Assembly: GCF_905475395.1 (NCBI RefSeq)
Contig: NC_058338.1
Location: forward strand, 39,303,435 to 39,367,434
Origin: Chrysoperla carnea
Taxonomy: Eukaryota > Arthropoda > Insecta > Neuroptera > Chrysopidae
DNA length: 64,000 nucleotides
Direction of reading: 5' to 3'
Part shown: one piece after another, positions 45,471 through 57,581 of the stretch
How positions within the stretch are numbered: the first letter of the stretch is position 1
Layout of the letters: each line of letters begins with the position of its first letter
Notes under the pieces: model-generated
What the model saw: only the letters and a program-made list of their open reading frames with translations
Database searches by the model: none
What the model was told of the DNA's origin: nothing
Made by a program: the position numbers and the translations under genes

Positions 45471-45535
45471 CCTGATGATATATGAAATATTTAATAATCA
45501 TACAAAATGTCGAAAACTATTAACGCTTATCGAGT
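45471..45535 (+). CDS. Candidate first coding exon (MSKTINAYR...)
   Basis: The acceptor gctactatttcag ends at 45470 and the donor CGAGT/GTAAGT is at 45535/45536. ATG at 45507 (acaaaATGT, A at -3) gives nine codons, MSKTINAYR, plus GT, so the tenth residue is valine and the exon ends in phase 2. The promoter at 44680-44850 is upstream. The protein continues beyond a long intron and probably beyond the window. Its phase equals that of the exon at 26534-26613, as expected for alternative first exons. I do not recognise the family. Confidence 0.45.
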
Positions 45536-46411
45536 GTAAGTATTGCTTTCTTTTTTTTTTAATTTGATTAAAATAGTTTTAATAATTCAAACAGAGGGGA
45601 GACGCATTTCTTGCTTTTACTATTTAATTTTAATATTTTACAATCAAATCACTAGTATCACTAGAGGCACAATAAATCTGGAAAATAGTCGAGTAAAAAG
45701 TCATTAGAAAGTCCATGTTATAGGAGATGAATATATAATTATTTTTTCAAATAGTTTCAAAAGAAAATTGTTAACTTTGTTTCTACGGAAATTTATTTTG
45801 CCAATAAATTTTTTTTTCTATTGCTTTGTCTAAAAACGACTATTTTTAAAAAGGAAATAAATAAAATTTGTTAGTTTTTATATAAAAATGTAAATATATA
45901 TGGGCAGATCCATTACTTTTCGACAAAAGTGTGCGGGGTGGGTTAGCAATGTAGATGCCGATTTTTTTCTCGAAAGTACATCAGAAAAAGGAATGATCCT
46001 GAAAATTTGAGAGCGATTCGTTCAAGTAGAGTCGGTGGAGAATTTTTGAATTTTGAAAAAAAATAGAATTTTTAGTCATTTTTAAAAGTTTATATCTCAG
46101 CTTCTGTATAACTTAGAAACTTGTCTGAACCGGTATTCTTATCTGTTAGTATTGTATCTGAATTTTTAAAATGCTGTCATATCTATAGTTTTCGAAGTAG
46201 AGAGTTGATCAGCAGTTGATATTTCTTGTTCAGGTATACTCTAAAAAAATCTATTCACTTTTTTATTGATTGCTTCTATTACGTTAAATTATGGCCATTT
46301 AAAGCCGATCGATATTTTTAAATTGTCATTTTATGTTAGCCAGAACTCTTTTCTATCAACTCGTAATCCTTTCGGGGAGTATACTTCATTAAATCCTCAA
46401 AGAACTCTAAA
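45536..46411. other. Probable intron, no exon seen
   Basis: Starts with the donor at 45536. The block 45905-46200 (gcggggtgggttagcaatg, tttatatctcagcttctgt) has the texture of decayed mobile DNA. Confidence 0.35.
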
Positions 46412-46664
46412 AATTTCAATTTTAGAATGGTTTTTCCGAGCTATGAATTTTTAAAACTTTTGTGGATATTCTAAATCATAATATTTTTATTATTGAATCG
46501 AAATCCTAATCACTAAAATTTCTAACCTGATACACCCAGAAACCTTTGGTGAATAATTTTTACTGATTAGTATTTCGATTCAATAATAAATATATTATGA
46601 TTTAGAATATCAACAAAATTTTCAAAGAATTACTCGAAAACCACTTCTATTCTAGAATTGAAAT
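46412..46664. mobile_element. Foldback element, ~105-bp arms
   Basis: The left arm 46412-46519 (atttcaattttagaatggtt, ggatattctaaatcataata, tattgaatcgaaatcctaat) pairs with the right arm 46560-46664 (attagtatttcgattcaata, tattatgatttagaatatc, tctagaattgaaat). The loop of about 40 bases itself contains tgatacacccagaaacctttggtga. A partial third repeat of the right arm (aatattatgatttagaatgt) follows at 46670-46700. Non-coding. Confidence 0.8.
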
Positions 46665-47058
46665 GTATAATAAAAATATTATGATTTAGAATGTCGACAC
46701 ACCTGTTCGCCTGAAACAATATTTTTTTTAAACTAACTGAAGTATGTTATTCTTAACTTAAGTAAATACAATTTTTTTAAGCGCACATGTTTCGAAGTAT
46801 TGAAGCCAAAAATAAATATATGACTTAAAAAAACCCCACATATAATATATGAACGGAAAAGATATAAACATGTAGCACCTACTTACGACAAACCTAAAAC
46901 AATCAATGCTTAAAATGGAGCATTCATAGGTTTTCGAAAACATCCAACCGAAGGCTTACATGTTTTGGTATTCGGCAATAATAAATTGAAAGGTTTGAAC
47001 TGAATAACTTTCGATTTTTGTCCCAAGTTCCTAGATCAATTTTTGTATTATATAAAAA
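46665..47058. other. Gene-free stretch
   Basis: Only the partial repeat of the preceding foldback arm is recognised. Confidence 0.35.
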
Positions 47059-47089
47059 CGTATTTCGACTACCAAGTAGTCATCATCAG
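47059..47089 (-). ncRNA. Hammerhead-ribozyme-like motif
   Basis: On the minus strand CTGATGA (47089-47083) is followed by one extra T, a 6-bp stem GACTAC/GTAGTC with a TTG loop (47081-47067), then GAAA (47066-47063) and TACG. CUGAUGA-stem II-GAAA is the conserved catalytic core of hammerhead ribozymes, which are known from Penelope-like elements, retrozymes and satellite DNAs of animals. Stem III could be short (ATA with TAT eight to ten bases later, leaving A as the cleavage base), but stem I pairing is weak. The unpaired T after CUGAUGA departs from the canonical core. Therefore activity is uncertain and it may be a degenerate copy inside a mobile element end. Confidence 0.4.
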
Positions 47090-48629
47090 TATGAATTAGC
47101 TAATAGTAATAATTATACTTTTATTGTGTATGTTATTCGTTGTCAATTTGGTGGCGGGCTGCACCATTTGATTTGATAGAATATATAGCATACTTTTTCA
47201 AACGGATTCTGTAGAACATGATAAAAACTATACTCAGATATGAATCTAAATAAACGCGGAAATAAATATTTCTTCACTTTTCTATATTATTGGCATATTT
47301 CTTATCAACTGTAAATGTGGCAGGCAAAAGTCTTTTTTTATTTTCTTTTTTTTTAAATTTATTGTACTATTATTGAATTGGCGTTAGTAACTGACAGTTT
47401 CTACTTCCATGTATAGGTAGTTCAGGAAACCACGAATAAAAATATGGAAAAATTTTGTTTTGAATTTATTAATCATCTTTGCCACTTATTATATACCCAT
47501 TGCATGTTATACTATTCGTATAAGAAATTAAATTGAGAGCAATTAATATTATTTACATGAAGTCATCGACGTCATATTTTTTCCTAACAATTTTTAAAGG
47601 AAAATTGCTCGTGTCCGTGTTGGTGTAATTTGCATCCACGTCTTTGTTCAAAAAGCTTTACTATTTACTTTTTACAGGAATGGCATGCATTTTCCATATT
47701 TACATTTATCATGAAGTTAATTGTGTTTTCTGTTTATTAAATTTTAAGCATATGTACGTAAAATCGAGTGTTTATCAAAATTGAGAATCACTAGGACATA
47801 CGAAAGGCTGTGCTCGTATTTTTGCGTATGATAATATTAATCGATAAAAAATTACTCGGGGTTTTAGGGTTTTAAAAAATTGGGAGATTAAAGTATACCA
47901 TTCTTTTAGTCGAATGTTAAAATGATAAGTTTTTTGGACTACTTTAACCTTTAATTTTTTAGTAATCTTACAAAATAAGTTCCCGAAACTATCGGCCCTA
48001 TAAAACCGGCTTGATATCAAATTGTTGAAAATTTAATCTTCTATAAAAATAAATACTACAGTTTTTGATGAAAAACCAGCCCGGTTCAAAATCGGCAAAA
48101 TTGAAATAAGGTCAAAATTTTCGAGATTTTTCTTATTTTTCGGCATGATCCGATCGTTTCCCAAAGTCGAAAACTTGGATTTAACATTGCCATTGAATTA
48201 ACGGTAGCATATATATTTTAGTGCAAAAACTGAAACCTGAATTCTTCGAAAAAAAAAATGTTCTTCTTCACTAATCGAAAAATTCTTTTTTTTCACTATT
48301 CGATAACTGGTAGTATAATTCAAGAAAAGTTGGTAGGACGTATTTTCTTATAAGGCTCTTATATTGTTAACATTTTTGAACATTTTTTTCACAAAAATTT
48401 ACACATTATGGTTTGGTCAAAATTTCACGATAGATAAAGACTTAAACCATTATTAAAAAATTATTTTTCCTTGTCCAATTATTTTTTAATTAATATGGGA
48501 GGCCAAAGAACTCCCTTAAGAAATTAAAAACACGAAAATAATAGAAAATATTGGTATCATCCTTTTCTATAGATGTGTATTTTTTGTCTCCTAGCTCAAC
48601 AAACATGATATAAAAGGATATAAAATTTT
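47090..48629. other. Gene-free AT-rich stretch
   Basis: No exon recognised. The segment 47980-48470 reads like old repeat DNA without a second copy here. Confidence 0.35.
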
Positions 48630-48845
48630 ATGTACCTACACTATCTGCACGCGAGTGTAATCCTAGACACGACGCGTCAATATATTATGCAAAATTATTC
48701 ATCAACTTTCATGTTCAGGTATATATATCATTTACACGTTAAATTCGTTATTGGCTCGCTTATACATATTTCCCGCTGCCAACCCTCGAGAAACATATCA
48801 TTCTCGGTAGTCATAGCAACGGATAAACGATCATACTAGAGGATA
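48630..48845 (+). promoter_or_regulatory. CpG-containing patch with an RFX X-box match
   Basis: The patch contains cacgcgagtg, gacacgacgcgtc and ccctcgagaaac, and GTAGTCATAGCAAC at 48807-48820, which fits the X-box consensus GTHNYYATRRNAAC bound by RFX factors. A frame of 69 codons spans the patch but shows no homology. No gene start is evident downstream, so the role is unproven. Confidence 0.2.
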
Positions 48846-48919
48846 TATCACAATTTTTAGTTGTATCAGCTTCTTGCATGAATAGTCAAAGTTGAATTAA
48901 CTAATACATAACAAAAAGG

Positions 48920-48951
48920 ACATGTGAAAACAAACAATTGACTGAGTTAAT
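48920..48951 (-). repeat. Isolated tail of the TATACCATGTATA family (reverse)
   Basis: catgtgaaaacaaacaattg followed by actgagttaa matches the family tail only. It is directly followed by the lone foldback arm at 48960-49293. Confidence 0.65.
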
Positions 48952-48959
48952 AAAAAATT

Positions 48960-49293
48960 AAAATATCCTATATAGAATCTTTTGGTTAAATGCAATAATG
49001 ACGTATTTTTAGGTTGCATTTCCTCGGATAGCTGACGATTTTCGAAAAAATAGTTTGGTTGAAATATGTTAGTTTTTTATGAGCATCAACTTTCTAATTT
49101 AAAGTGTTATCCTACCTTTTAGGATCAAAATTGGCTATTATACAAACCCTAAGAATTAGACTCAATGTGATGTCAGAACATGATCAATGTCCCCCATCAA
49201 ACTCTGCAACTATTGTTTAAATTATTTTTTGATCGGTTACTACAAAACGAGCTATTAGCCATTATAGATTAAAATGATCCATCCTGTATGCAG
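48960..49293 (-). mobile_element. Lone arm of the CAGGGTGG foldback family
   Basis: Matches the right arm of 41201-41878: tttcgaaaaaata, tgagcatcaactttctaatt, tttaggatcaaaattggcta, caatgtgatgtcagaacat, cccccatcaaactctgcaac, tagattaaaatgatccatcc, tgtat. No left arm is present. This shows the foldback can exist as a simple unit. Confidence 0.75.
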
Positions 49294-50740
49294 GGTTAAA
49301 AATTATGTACCTGTTTTTTTTGCTAACTGATTAAGTTAAAATAATATTTATTAAAACAAGTTTGCAATTTAAACGTACGTGACGCTGAATAATTTTCTAT
49401 ATTGTTTTAATTAATTACAATCTTAATAAAGTTATTATTTAAAATTAATTTAATAAATTATGTACAGAAGCCACAAACAAGTATAAAAAACTCGGTCTTT
49501 TTGATATTACTTTTTTAAGGTATTTTGATATCGTCAAAATGAAAATGAAACAAAAAATTTTAAATTTTAATTATCAATTAACAATGTACGACCGCCAGGG
49601 CAATTTTGGATAAAAGGCTTGATTTTTTATATGAAGTTGGACTAAGTCTAAATCAATTTTGAAAATTTAAGGGGAAGGATGTCTGATTATTTAAATAAAT
49701 AACTGACTTCAAAAGTAGGCATATTTAACATTGGTCTTATGGGAAAACGGTAGATGGATGATATGTTTTCATAGATTTCCTAGAACCAAAACTAGTTGGT
49801 GGTCGATAGAATTTTGAACACCAAAGACGTATAAAAGAATTGATTAAAAATATTTTTTATGTTTAAGTACCGCTTTCATTTTTAATCTTTATAAAAATAA
49901 ATACACGTGTTTTACCATTCTAAAAATTATAACATTAAGTATGAATCACATAATGTTATAGTAATAGCACTTATAATGGTTTAAGATTTAAGTTTTGCGT
50001 TTATTTTTACCTGATTGCGTGACGCAAAGAAAGAGGCAAATGAAAGAATTTATCAATCTATACATGTATATGTGTGTTCCTTTCTGACACACTAGAGACC
50101 AAACGCGTGGACCGATCTTGATGATTCTAACGTCAATCGTTTTGTCTTACGAGTCCAGACTCCATCTTTGTTGCACTAGTATTTGTGCCATATGTTTTAT
50201 TACATCCTATCCAAAACTATTAGAAACACAGAAAATGTCTAAAAACGTTGTAGAAATAATTAATAATATTTGAAGTTGGAGAGTGCACATAAATTAATTA
50301 ACTTTACGCTTCCATACACTGATGTTTTGTTTAATAAAAGATGATATAGGTACTTCTATTCTATTACTTACGATACTAACCTAAAAACGATATTGAATTA
50401 ATAAATTAAAATTTCGTGTCTGATACTGAATATTACTGAACGTTTTTAGTTCATCAAATATGTTCTTTGAAAATTATTTTCAATCATTATTAATTTTTAT
50501 TCAATGTTTGTTTACAAAGGCTCATGTAAATTTAAATTAATCTATTAAGTTCATAAAAAAGCTTTGTGTTTAAAAAATGAATTCAATGAGACATCGCTTT
50601 GGAAATGGATTTTTTAAATCCACTTTTACAACTAAAATAATTGAATGTAAAAATAAATAATTTTTAAAATTCGAAGATTTCAAATTACAAAGCTTATTTT
50701 TTTAATAAATATATCAAAATATTTTTTCACTCATTTGCTG
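49294..50740. other. Gene-free AT-rich stretch
   Basis: A short segment at 50085-50160 (gagaccaaacgcgtggaccg, atcttgatgattc) resembles retroelement tail sequence. Nothing else is recognised. Confidence 0.3.
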
Positions 50741-50874
50741 ACTGGTCGAATAGTTTTTGAGATATGGGCTAAAATCGAAACAAATATTGCGATATCTCAG
50801 AAACTCTGCATCCAATCATTAAATTAACCTGATTTTTATTCTTTTTGGATCAAAATTATACCCTGTATATATGG
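50741..50874 (-). repeat. Dispersed, permuted fragment of the ~306-bp satellite
   Basis: On the + strand: actggtcgaatagtttttga, gatatgggctaaaatcga, atattgcgatatctcagaaa, ctctgcatccaatcattaaa, ttaacctgatttttattctt, tttggatcaaaattata. This is the reverse complement of the end of one satellite unit joined to the start of the next, so it derives from a tandem or circular form. Confidence 0.85.
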
Positions 50875-52197
50875 TAATTAAACCCACACCTATAATTTAA
50901 CGCCCTAATACAGTATTTGTATAACGTCTTTGGAAACGCCATTTAGACCAAAATAGGTTTTAATACTTACCCTTTCACCTCCGAAACAGCGTTACGTGCT
51001 TTATGATAGATAAAGAATGAGACTTAACTAGTTGACTTTGCCTTATTCAAATCAATTTTTTATAATAATTAGTATTCTTCAAAAAATTAAGACACACCTA
51101 TAAATTAGCTGAATTCGTCAATATTATTTAATTGATTTCGGAAATGAATATAATACACCCTCAATCTATAAACGATTAAAATCATATTTTAGAAAATTAA
51201 ATTGAATAAGACCGATTAATTAATTTTCATTGATATTAGCAGTTATCATGCTACAAACACTCGGGTACCTTCACTACTTTAAATAGTGGATATTTTTCTA
51301 ACTACACCCTTATTTATTTACTACCCTTATTTATCGCTGCTGTCGTCTAAGTTCATTCAACTAACAATTCGTATACGAGTGTGTATTTAAAAACTTATTA
51401 AATTACTCGACATAGAAATTTACTACGTCTGAAAAAAAATGTAAATTTTTATATTCGTGTGTTTTTATTTTATATATTAACGGAAGGAAACGTGTATTAT
51501 CTGAAATTTATTTCTCTTTTCTTTAATTTTTAAGTAAATTGGCAGGTAAAATATTAGTCGAGTCAAGAATCTCGTTGAAAAAATCCACATATTTTTCTTA
51601 GAAAATATACATAATATTGTAGAGTTTGCTTTTGCTTTTAAAATGAGGTATAGGATGGTCTCTTCGAATTTCAAACATGAATTCAACATTTCTGTAGCAA
51701 CCATAAAATTTTTTTTGTAAATTTCTCAGAAAAAAATTGAAAACATTTTTTCAATCTTCTCATGAGACTTGTTAGAAATCAAAAAAATTATGATAATATA
51801 AAAGTTTAAATGATTTCGAATGATTGAAAGAAAAAATATACTGTTATCGAAGTAATTTCGTTGATTTTTAAGTTTAAAAATAACAAAAAGCAAGGTTTAT
51901 ACATGGGACATGGTAAATGGAAATTATAAATCAATATTTCTTCATCTCAATAATATCGATAACTATACTTGAAACTTTTACCAGTTAATAATTATGTTAC
52001 CAGAATTTAAAAAAAACTTCAATTTATTTCTATTCATTTAAAATTATGTAAAGTTTGCATACTGTTTCCTATGAACGCACATAGCAAAACAGGATGGTAA
52101 ATATTGCTCGGTATATTAAATCCACGGTAACCATTTTTTTCTGTATAAGCTATTCACTCTGTTGAATACAAACATGAAATTTTGGAAGTCCACCAAA
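50875..52197. other. Gene-free AT-rich stretch
   Basis: No recognised exon or repeat. Confidence 0.35.
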
Positions 52198-52625
52198 CAT
52201 GAGCACGATAACGGCATATTTAAGCTATCGCTTTGAAATTTGGAGGATACTACGACCACTTAATAATATTGTTTAATTATTAAACAATTCAGCAAAGGTG
52301 AACCATGTATGTATTTAAAAACAAAAATACCTAAGTACGGCATGTTCGAGGTGGTAGATAAGCTCATCTATGCAGGACTCTTGTGGGACAAAATATATTG
52401 TTTAATAATTATTAATGTTATCAAGTGGCCATAGTGTCCGATAAATTCACTGTTTCGTTTTTTCAGACCGATAGCATAAATATGACGTTATCATGCTCAT
52501 TCGAAAACGCGACACTTTCAAAAAAAGTCTTAGAGAGAAGTTTGGTAGACTCGATAAAAAAAATCCACTCATCAAGTTTCAAGTATGTATTAATTATTTA
52601 ATAAAGCACCCTTTTTGTCCCACGG
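52198..52625. mobile_element. Foldback repeat family B, copy 2
   Basis: The left part (52198-52300, agcacgataacggcatattt, aagctatcgctttgaaattt) is inverted relative to the right part (52430-52560, agaccgatagcataaat, tgacgttatcatgctcattc). The central block aaaacaaaaatacctaagta...gataagctcatct is shared with 13456-13540. In the right part one frame reads REKFGRLDKKNPLIKF, close to KFGRLAKKKPLAKF in the first copy. The left arm is shorter than in copy 1. Confidence 0.7.
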
Positions 52626-53400
52626 TCTATAAGTTCTTAAGGTAAGAGAAAACATCGGACAGGAGATATTTAAGAAAAATAGAATAGATTGTGATATAAT
52701 TTCCCCCTGAGGAATGTTTTCCTTTTTTTTTTCTATTTGAGAAAGTAATTAATTTATAACCTTCAAGTATAATATGTTGTGAGTTTGCTGAATTATTAAT
52801 TTGAAATGTAGAAACGTTATTTGATAGAACATCCGACTTTAGTCATTTGAGTAAAATAAAATTTCATATAGTTTGAATGTATCATAATTAGTTTCGCCTT
52901 TTATGTGGTTGGTCAATTGGGATACTAGTAATGAAACGTGTTGGCTAGCTAAGTGTTTAGGTCAAAATTTTGTATAAAGATATATTGTTATTATTGTTTG
53001 ATTATAGAATGTAATTACGGTTCTTAATTTCGATGGTAACTTTTTTCCGAAATCCACGAAAAAAAAATTTTTTTGTTCCTAATAGTAAAAAAATATATAT
53101 TCAAACCTTATTAATTTATTGCGTTTCATTGTATTTTGGAGAAAAATTAATACCCATGGATACAATTTTCTTCATAGATAAGTTATTCGAAATAGAAAAA
53201 GTGTCAATCCATTTTTGTTTGTTTTTAAAAGTTATTGTTCCTTTCGACAGAAATTATTATGTATAGTAGTTTAGAACGTTATAATTTCATGACAGTAAAT
53301 TTTCAGTTTCTTGAAAAATAATGTTCTTTTTGATACATCAATTAATTGAAGATCAAGTTTACTTACCAGTACATGTATTCTGTGACTATTAACGACTATC
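52626..53400. other. Gene-free AT-rich stretch
   Basis: No recognised exon or repeat. Confidence 0.35.
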
Positions 53401-53444
53401 GATATCGTTATCGGTAGTAGCTTTGCTTAGACGGTAATTGATAT

Positions 53445-53567
53445 ATGGATGCTGCTGCCGTGTCATCAGTTATCACAATTAACAACACGATCATTGCATG
53501 GTATATTGTGTTCTTGAAACACCGATCGTGTATTAATAAAATATCGATATATATTATAAATGTGAAG
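53445..53567 (+). CDS. Weak candidate first exon
   Basis: ATG at 53445 opens 41 codons (MDAAAVSSVITINN..., with a hydrophobic centre TIIAWYIVFL) that reach a donor-like AAG/GTAAAG at 53567/53568 in phase 0. The upstream 50 bases are rich in cgatatcg-type sequence. There is no homology, no acceptor or promoter motif, and a longer frame is open on the opposite strand, so it may be chance. Confidence 0.15.
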
Positions 53568-55889
53568 GTAAAGTTGTTTGTTTGTTTGTTTGTGTTTGTT
53601 ACGCTTTCACGCAAAAACTTCGGAAAGAATTTGAATGAAACTGTAAAAATAATATAGTCATATATCAGCATAACACATGAGCTATAATTTATAAAAATAT
53701 TGAAAAAAATAAAAAATTGTCTTTGGCACTTCACTGTACCATTCGTGAACATCATTTTAAAGCTAAATTAAAGATTTCTGTAATATTGGTGAACGAGATA
53801 CAATTTATGGCCATCTGTTCTGATATACTTTAAACTGACTATTTTAAACATACTGTATAAATGTACATTGTGATCCAAGGATCACTTGTGATCATTCTCA
53901 TATATGCGAATGATAGTGAGACTGTGATTTGAGATAATATCCACCTAATTAAAGTTATATTCTACTAAACTTTAATCATGATACTCGTAAACTTAATTAT
54001 GTTGTTTACATAAAGTAATGTTAGAAGTTTCTATGCTTTTTAGAATGAAAAACATATCAAAGATAAATATTATTTAACTTTTGAATAGGAACGAAATATC
54101 ATGTAAATTAACTATTCATAGCAAATCCCTTTCACAACTCGTTTGTCAACGTTCAACGTATGATATTCTTAATAAAAAATATTTATTTACGTAATTCATA
54201 GTTTTGTCAACTCCAGCGTCAATTTTATTTAACATATTTATTAAATGCTTTCAAAATTTACGACTGCAGAAATGTTTATGGACAAAAACGTTTTACTTTA
54301 TACTTAAAAAATATACCGTATATTTTTCGTATCTTATGATTGTTTTACGTAGAATAATGTTCCGAATATAATATTCATCGAAATTTAATTTTTTTACAAT
54401 GTACTTTTTATAAAATTTCTTTTTAAAAATTTCTAGAAGTCGGAGTTCAATTTTGATATTGAATTTTCGATAAATAATCTTCAAAATTGAAAATATATAT
54501 TTTTTAAATTTGTTACCCTACTACCGTGCTCATACATCCTTAACCTATACAGCTATTATAAAGTTTTTATAATTGTTGATTTTAGTGTACTTCAATAACA
54601 GCTTACATCGAAAATAGCTTGAAATTTTTTATACTAACATTTACAACTTGAAAATAAAAACGTAAACATGATTGAAAATAATATGATTGTTCGTGTTTAA
54701 AATGCTATCAAGATTGTTATTAGTGAAATATTAACATGTAGGTATGCATATGTTATTTATTTTATTTCACAATTTAACAAAAGGACTTTTATCAATCGAT
54801 TTTTCAATTTTTTTGTTATTTTGTAATTTCTCAAACATGCGAATATCAAAAAAAGAATAGCGCCTTAAAAAAACAAACATCTGAATGGAGTAACTTTACA
54901 ATTCTAGGTAAAAATTTATTTCTTTGTTTTAAGGTAGTCCTTTCTCTACAATCCAGTATAAAATTATTGGCTAAAAGTATTACCTTACCTATTTTATACG
55001 TATATACATAGCTAATACAACTACACTACATACAACTACGTTTTTCGTCTAAATTCATGAAGTTATAAAAAAATTTATCATCAAAGTTGAAAATAAGGTA
55101 CAAATAATTTCAACCACAAATCTAAACTTGCCTTGGCGTTCGCACTACCTTAAAAGAATATTGAAATTATTACGTATGTATATAAAATTGAATACATTTT
55201 TTTTTATATTCCAGTTTTGTCATTCATTACTATAAATAGTGTCGAAGGAAAGGTATATATAATATACATGCATAATAAAATACGTGTCAAAGACCTCACT
55301 TAGATAATATGAATTTTTCATAATGATTGTAATATTTCCCTGGTTAATTTTTGTATTTAATAGAAAATGCTTCTGGTGTAGAAGAAAAACTCTTGCATAA
55401 TTTATAATACAGGTATGTTATGTACATGCACTATGTATGTCTATTGTTATAGCAAAGCATGACACACAACTCACCACATATGTGACTACTACTTGCATTG
55501 TATGTTAGGCTGTGTCGTGTTCATCAACTGGGTAATAGTTAGAAGTTAATGCAACAAAATAATAGCCGAAAAGCTATGGTTGAAGAGAATGCTGCATATA
55601 ATTTACAAATAGAACAGATACTAGATATTTTAAGCTTAAAAATTTAGAAAACCAACATTATGCTAAGTTATAGTTGATGTAATTCTGCATATTTTAGTTT
55701 CTTATTCGACTTTCTATTATCAAAATTGGCTGAAATATGCTACTTTCTACGACATCGAGAAGAGTATGATATTACTATGATAAAATAGAAAAGAGACTCG
55801 GTTTCTTTCTGTTTCTATAAATATAATAGGGGATCGGACTAAATTTTTTTTTATCATTTCGGATGAAGTGAAGTATTCTCATTTCATGA
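53568..55889. other. Gene-free AT-rich stretch
   Basis: No recognised exon or repeat. A 115-codon minus-strand frame (53408-53755) is AT-driven and not accepted. Confidence 0.35.
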
Positions 55890-55998
55890 ATAGAAAAGTG
55901 AAGTTGATTTTAAAAAATCTTTTCTAGTATGCCAAATATGAACGTTTGAAATTCCTAATTAAACAAAGAGGAAAATACCCACTAGTGACGTCATACAT
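55890..55998 (+). repeat. Dispersed repeat with a GTGACGTCA end, copy 2
   Basis: tagaaaagtgaagttgattt, agtatgccaaatatgaacgt, cctaattaaacaaagaggaa and ctagtgacgtcatac correspond block by block to the minus-strand segment 16059-16165. Confidence 0.6.
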
Positions 55999-56535
55999 GA
56001 GTATCAATTGACTTCTTTATGTTTTCCTTCTATGGTGATCCATAGCTCCTTAACTACAAAAAGTGTTCGTTGTGTCGTTACCAGCAAGTGGAAACTACAG
56101 AAGGTGCCAAAAGTAGGTTCCATTTTAAAGATTATTTTTTTAAAGAGCTCTGTTTAAAATTTTTATTGTTTTTTAATTATTCAAAAGTGTTTTCATAAAA
56201 TGTAAATACAAATTTATTAGTTTTTATTAACTCGGTATTCCATTATTTTAAAATACTATGATATGTTGGTTGATAATAAAAGATATCTTTTTTACTTTAA
56301 TGAGAAGTCATTCTTCGTAAATGTTTCGAGAGATAAGATTACCTTATATACCAATTTTTGGTTAAGTAGTGCTTCAAAAATATCTTCCAAATTATGTTTC
56401 CGAGAAATAAAATTGCCACATACAAATCTAGTAATTTAAATAGCTAAACTAAACATGGTGTTAAAAAACCTGTTTAAAACTGAGGGAAAATGGCTATCTG
56501 TCAAATCATATGCAAATTTTGGAAGTGTTAGTTTT

Positions 56536-56850
56536 TAACTTCCGAACCAAAGAAAGGGATGCTATAAGTTTGAACACTATGTTTGTGTGTGTCTATCTGT
56601 ACCATCGTAACGCCTAAACGAATGAACCGATTTTGATTTTTTTTTATTTAGTTTGAAAGGTAATTTAATAGAGCTATGTTTCAAGTGCGGGTTTAGTGCA
56701 AACTTTAGGGCTACGTATCTGAAACAACCAAAAAATATGATCTTCTGAAAATTGGTTCAATTTGGAGAAGGTTCTAAGGAAAAAGGTAATTAAATAGAGA
56801 GGATTATTAGATATGTTTCATGTGCGAGTTAAGGTATCCGTACCCTAATA
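56536..56850 (+). repeat. Dispersed repeat with a 'gaaccg(a/c)ttttga' block, copy 2
   Basis: aacttccgaaccaaagaaag, gctataagtttgaacac, tgtgtgtgtctatctgtac, aatgaaccgattttgatttt, gaaaggtaatttaatagag and tatgtttcaagtgcg match the order of blocks at 37437-37670. A second partial round (aaggtaattaaatagagagg, atatgtttcatgtgcg) follows, so this copy contains an internal duplication. Confidence 0.5.
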
Positions 56851-57581
56851 TGTAATTTGTTGGAGGATTTTTAAATTTTGTAAATTTCGCATGTTGATTT
56901 ATTTCAAAGATTTTTGTTTGCTGTGATGAATACACTACTCTACTCACTTTTGATCAAAGTTTGGTGCAAGGAAATCTCCCTCTATAGTTTCTATAAAAAA
57001 TCTTTTTCTGTCGTAAAATTTTATAATTTTTCATTGGTTCTCTCGTGAATTCGAGCTTTTTGTTATGTTATATAAAAAAGTTTTTGAAACACACTGTAAG
57101 TATCATTATAATGTGGTTTAAATTTCTATGGTATACGAGTACTGTATTTTACTGTTACTATTTGTTTTAACTTTATTAACTTATATGAATTGTAAAATGT
57201 ATACTAGTATATATTTATTATAGGGTAGCCAGTGAATCGTTATCAGCAAATCGTCTGAGTAATAACACCTCTAATTTAACATTTTAAATCTGTAACTGTT
57301 TTGCATGTTAACTAATTTTTCAAAGCAAAAATTTCTGCAAAACATACTAAATATTATTACTTATAATGGACTTAAGTTTTTAAGTCAATAAATGTAAAAT
57401 TCTTTAAAAGTAAATTTAAATTTTTTTTAAATCGAGTATTTGGAACCGAATTTGACCAAAATTTGCTACCTGCTTGAATATGCATTCTAGGTGGCCTAGT
57501 CCTTTTTGGTTCTCACTTTTTTTTAAATACATTTAAAGTTTCAAACATGTGACCTTCAACATTCAAAGGACCTGCAATATT

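Noticed and set aside
53408..53755. 115-codon minus-strand frame
   Set aside because: Composition rich in F, I, Y, N as expected from AT-rich noise; no splice sites or family resemblance.
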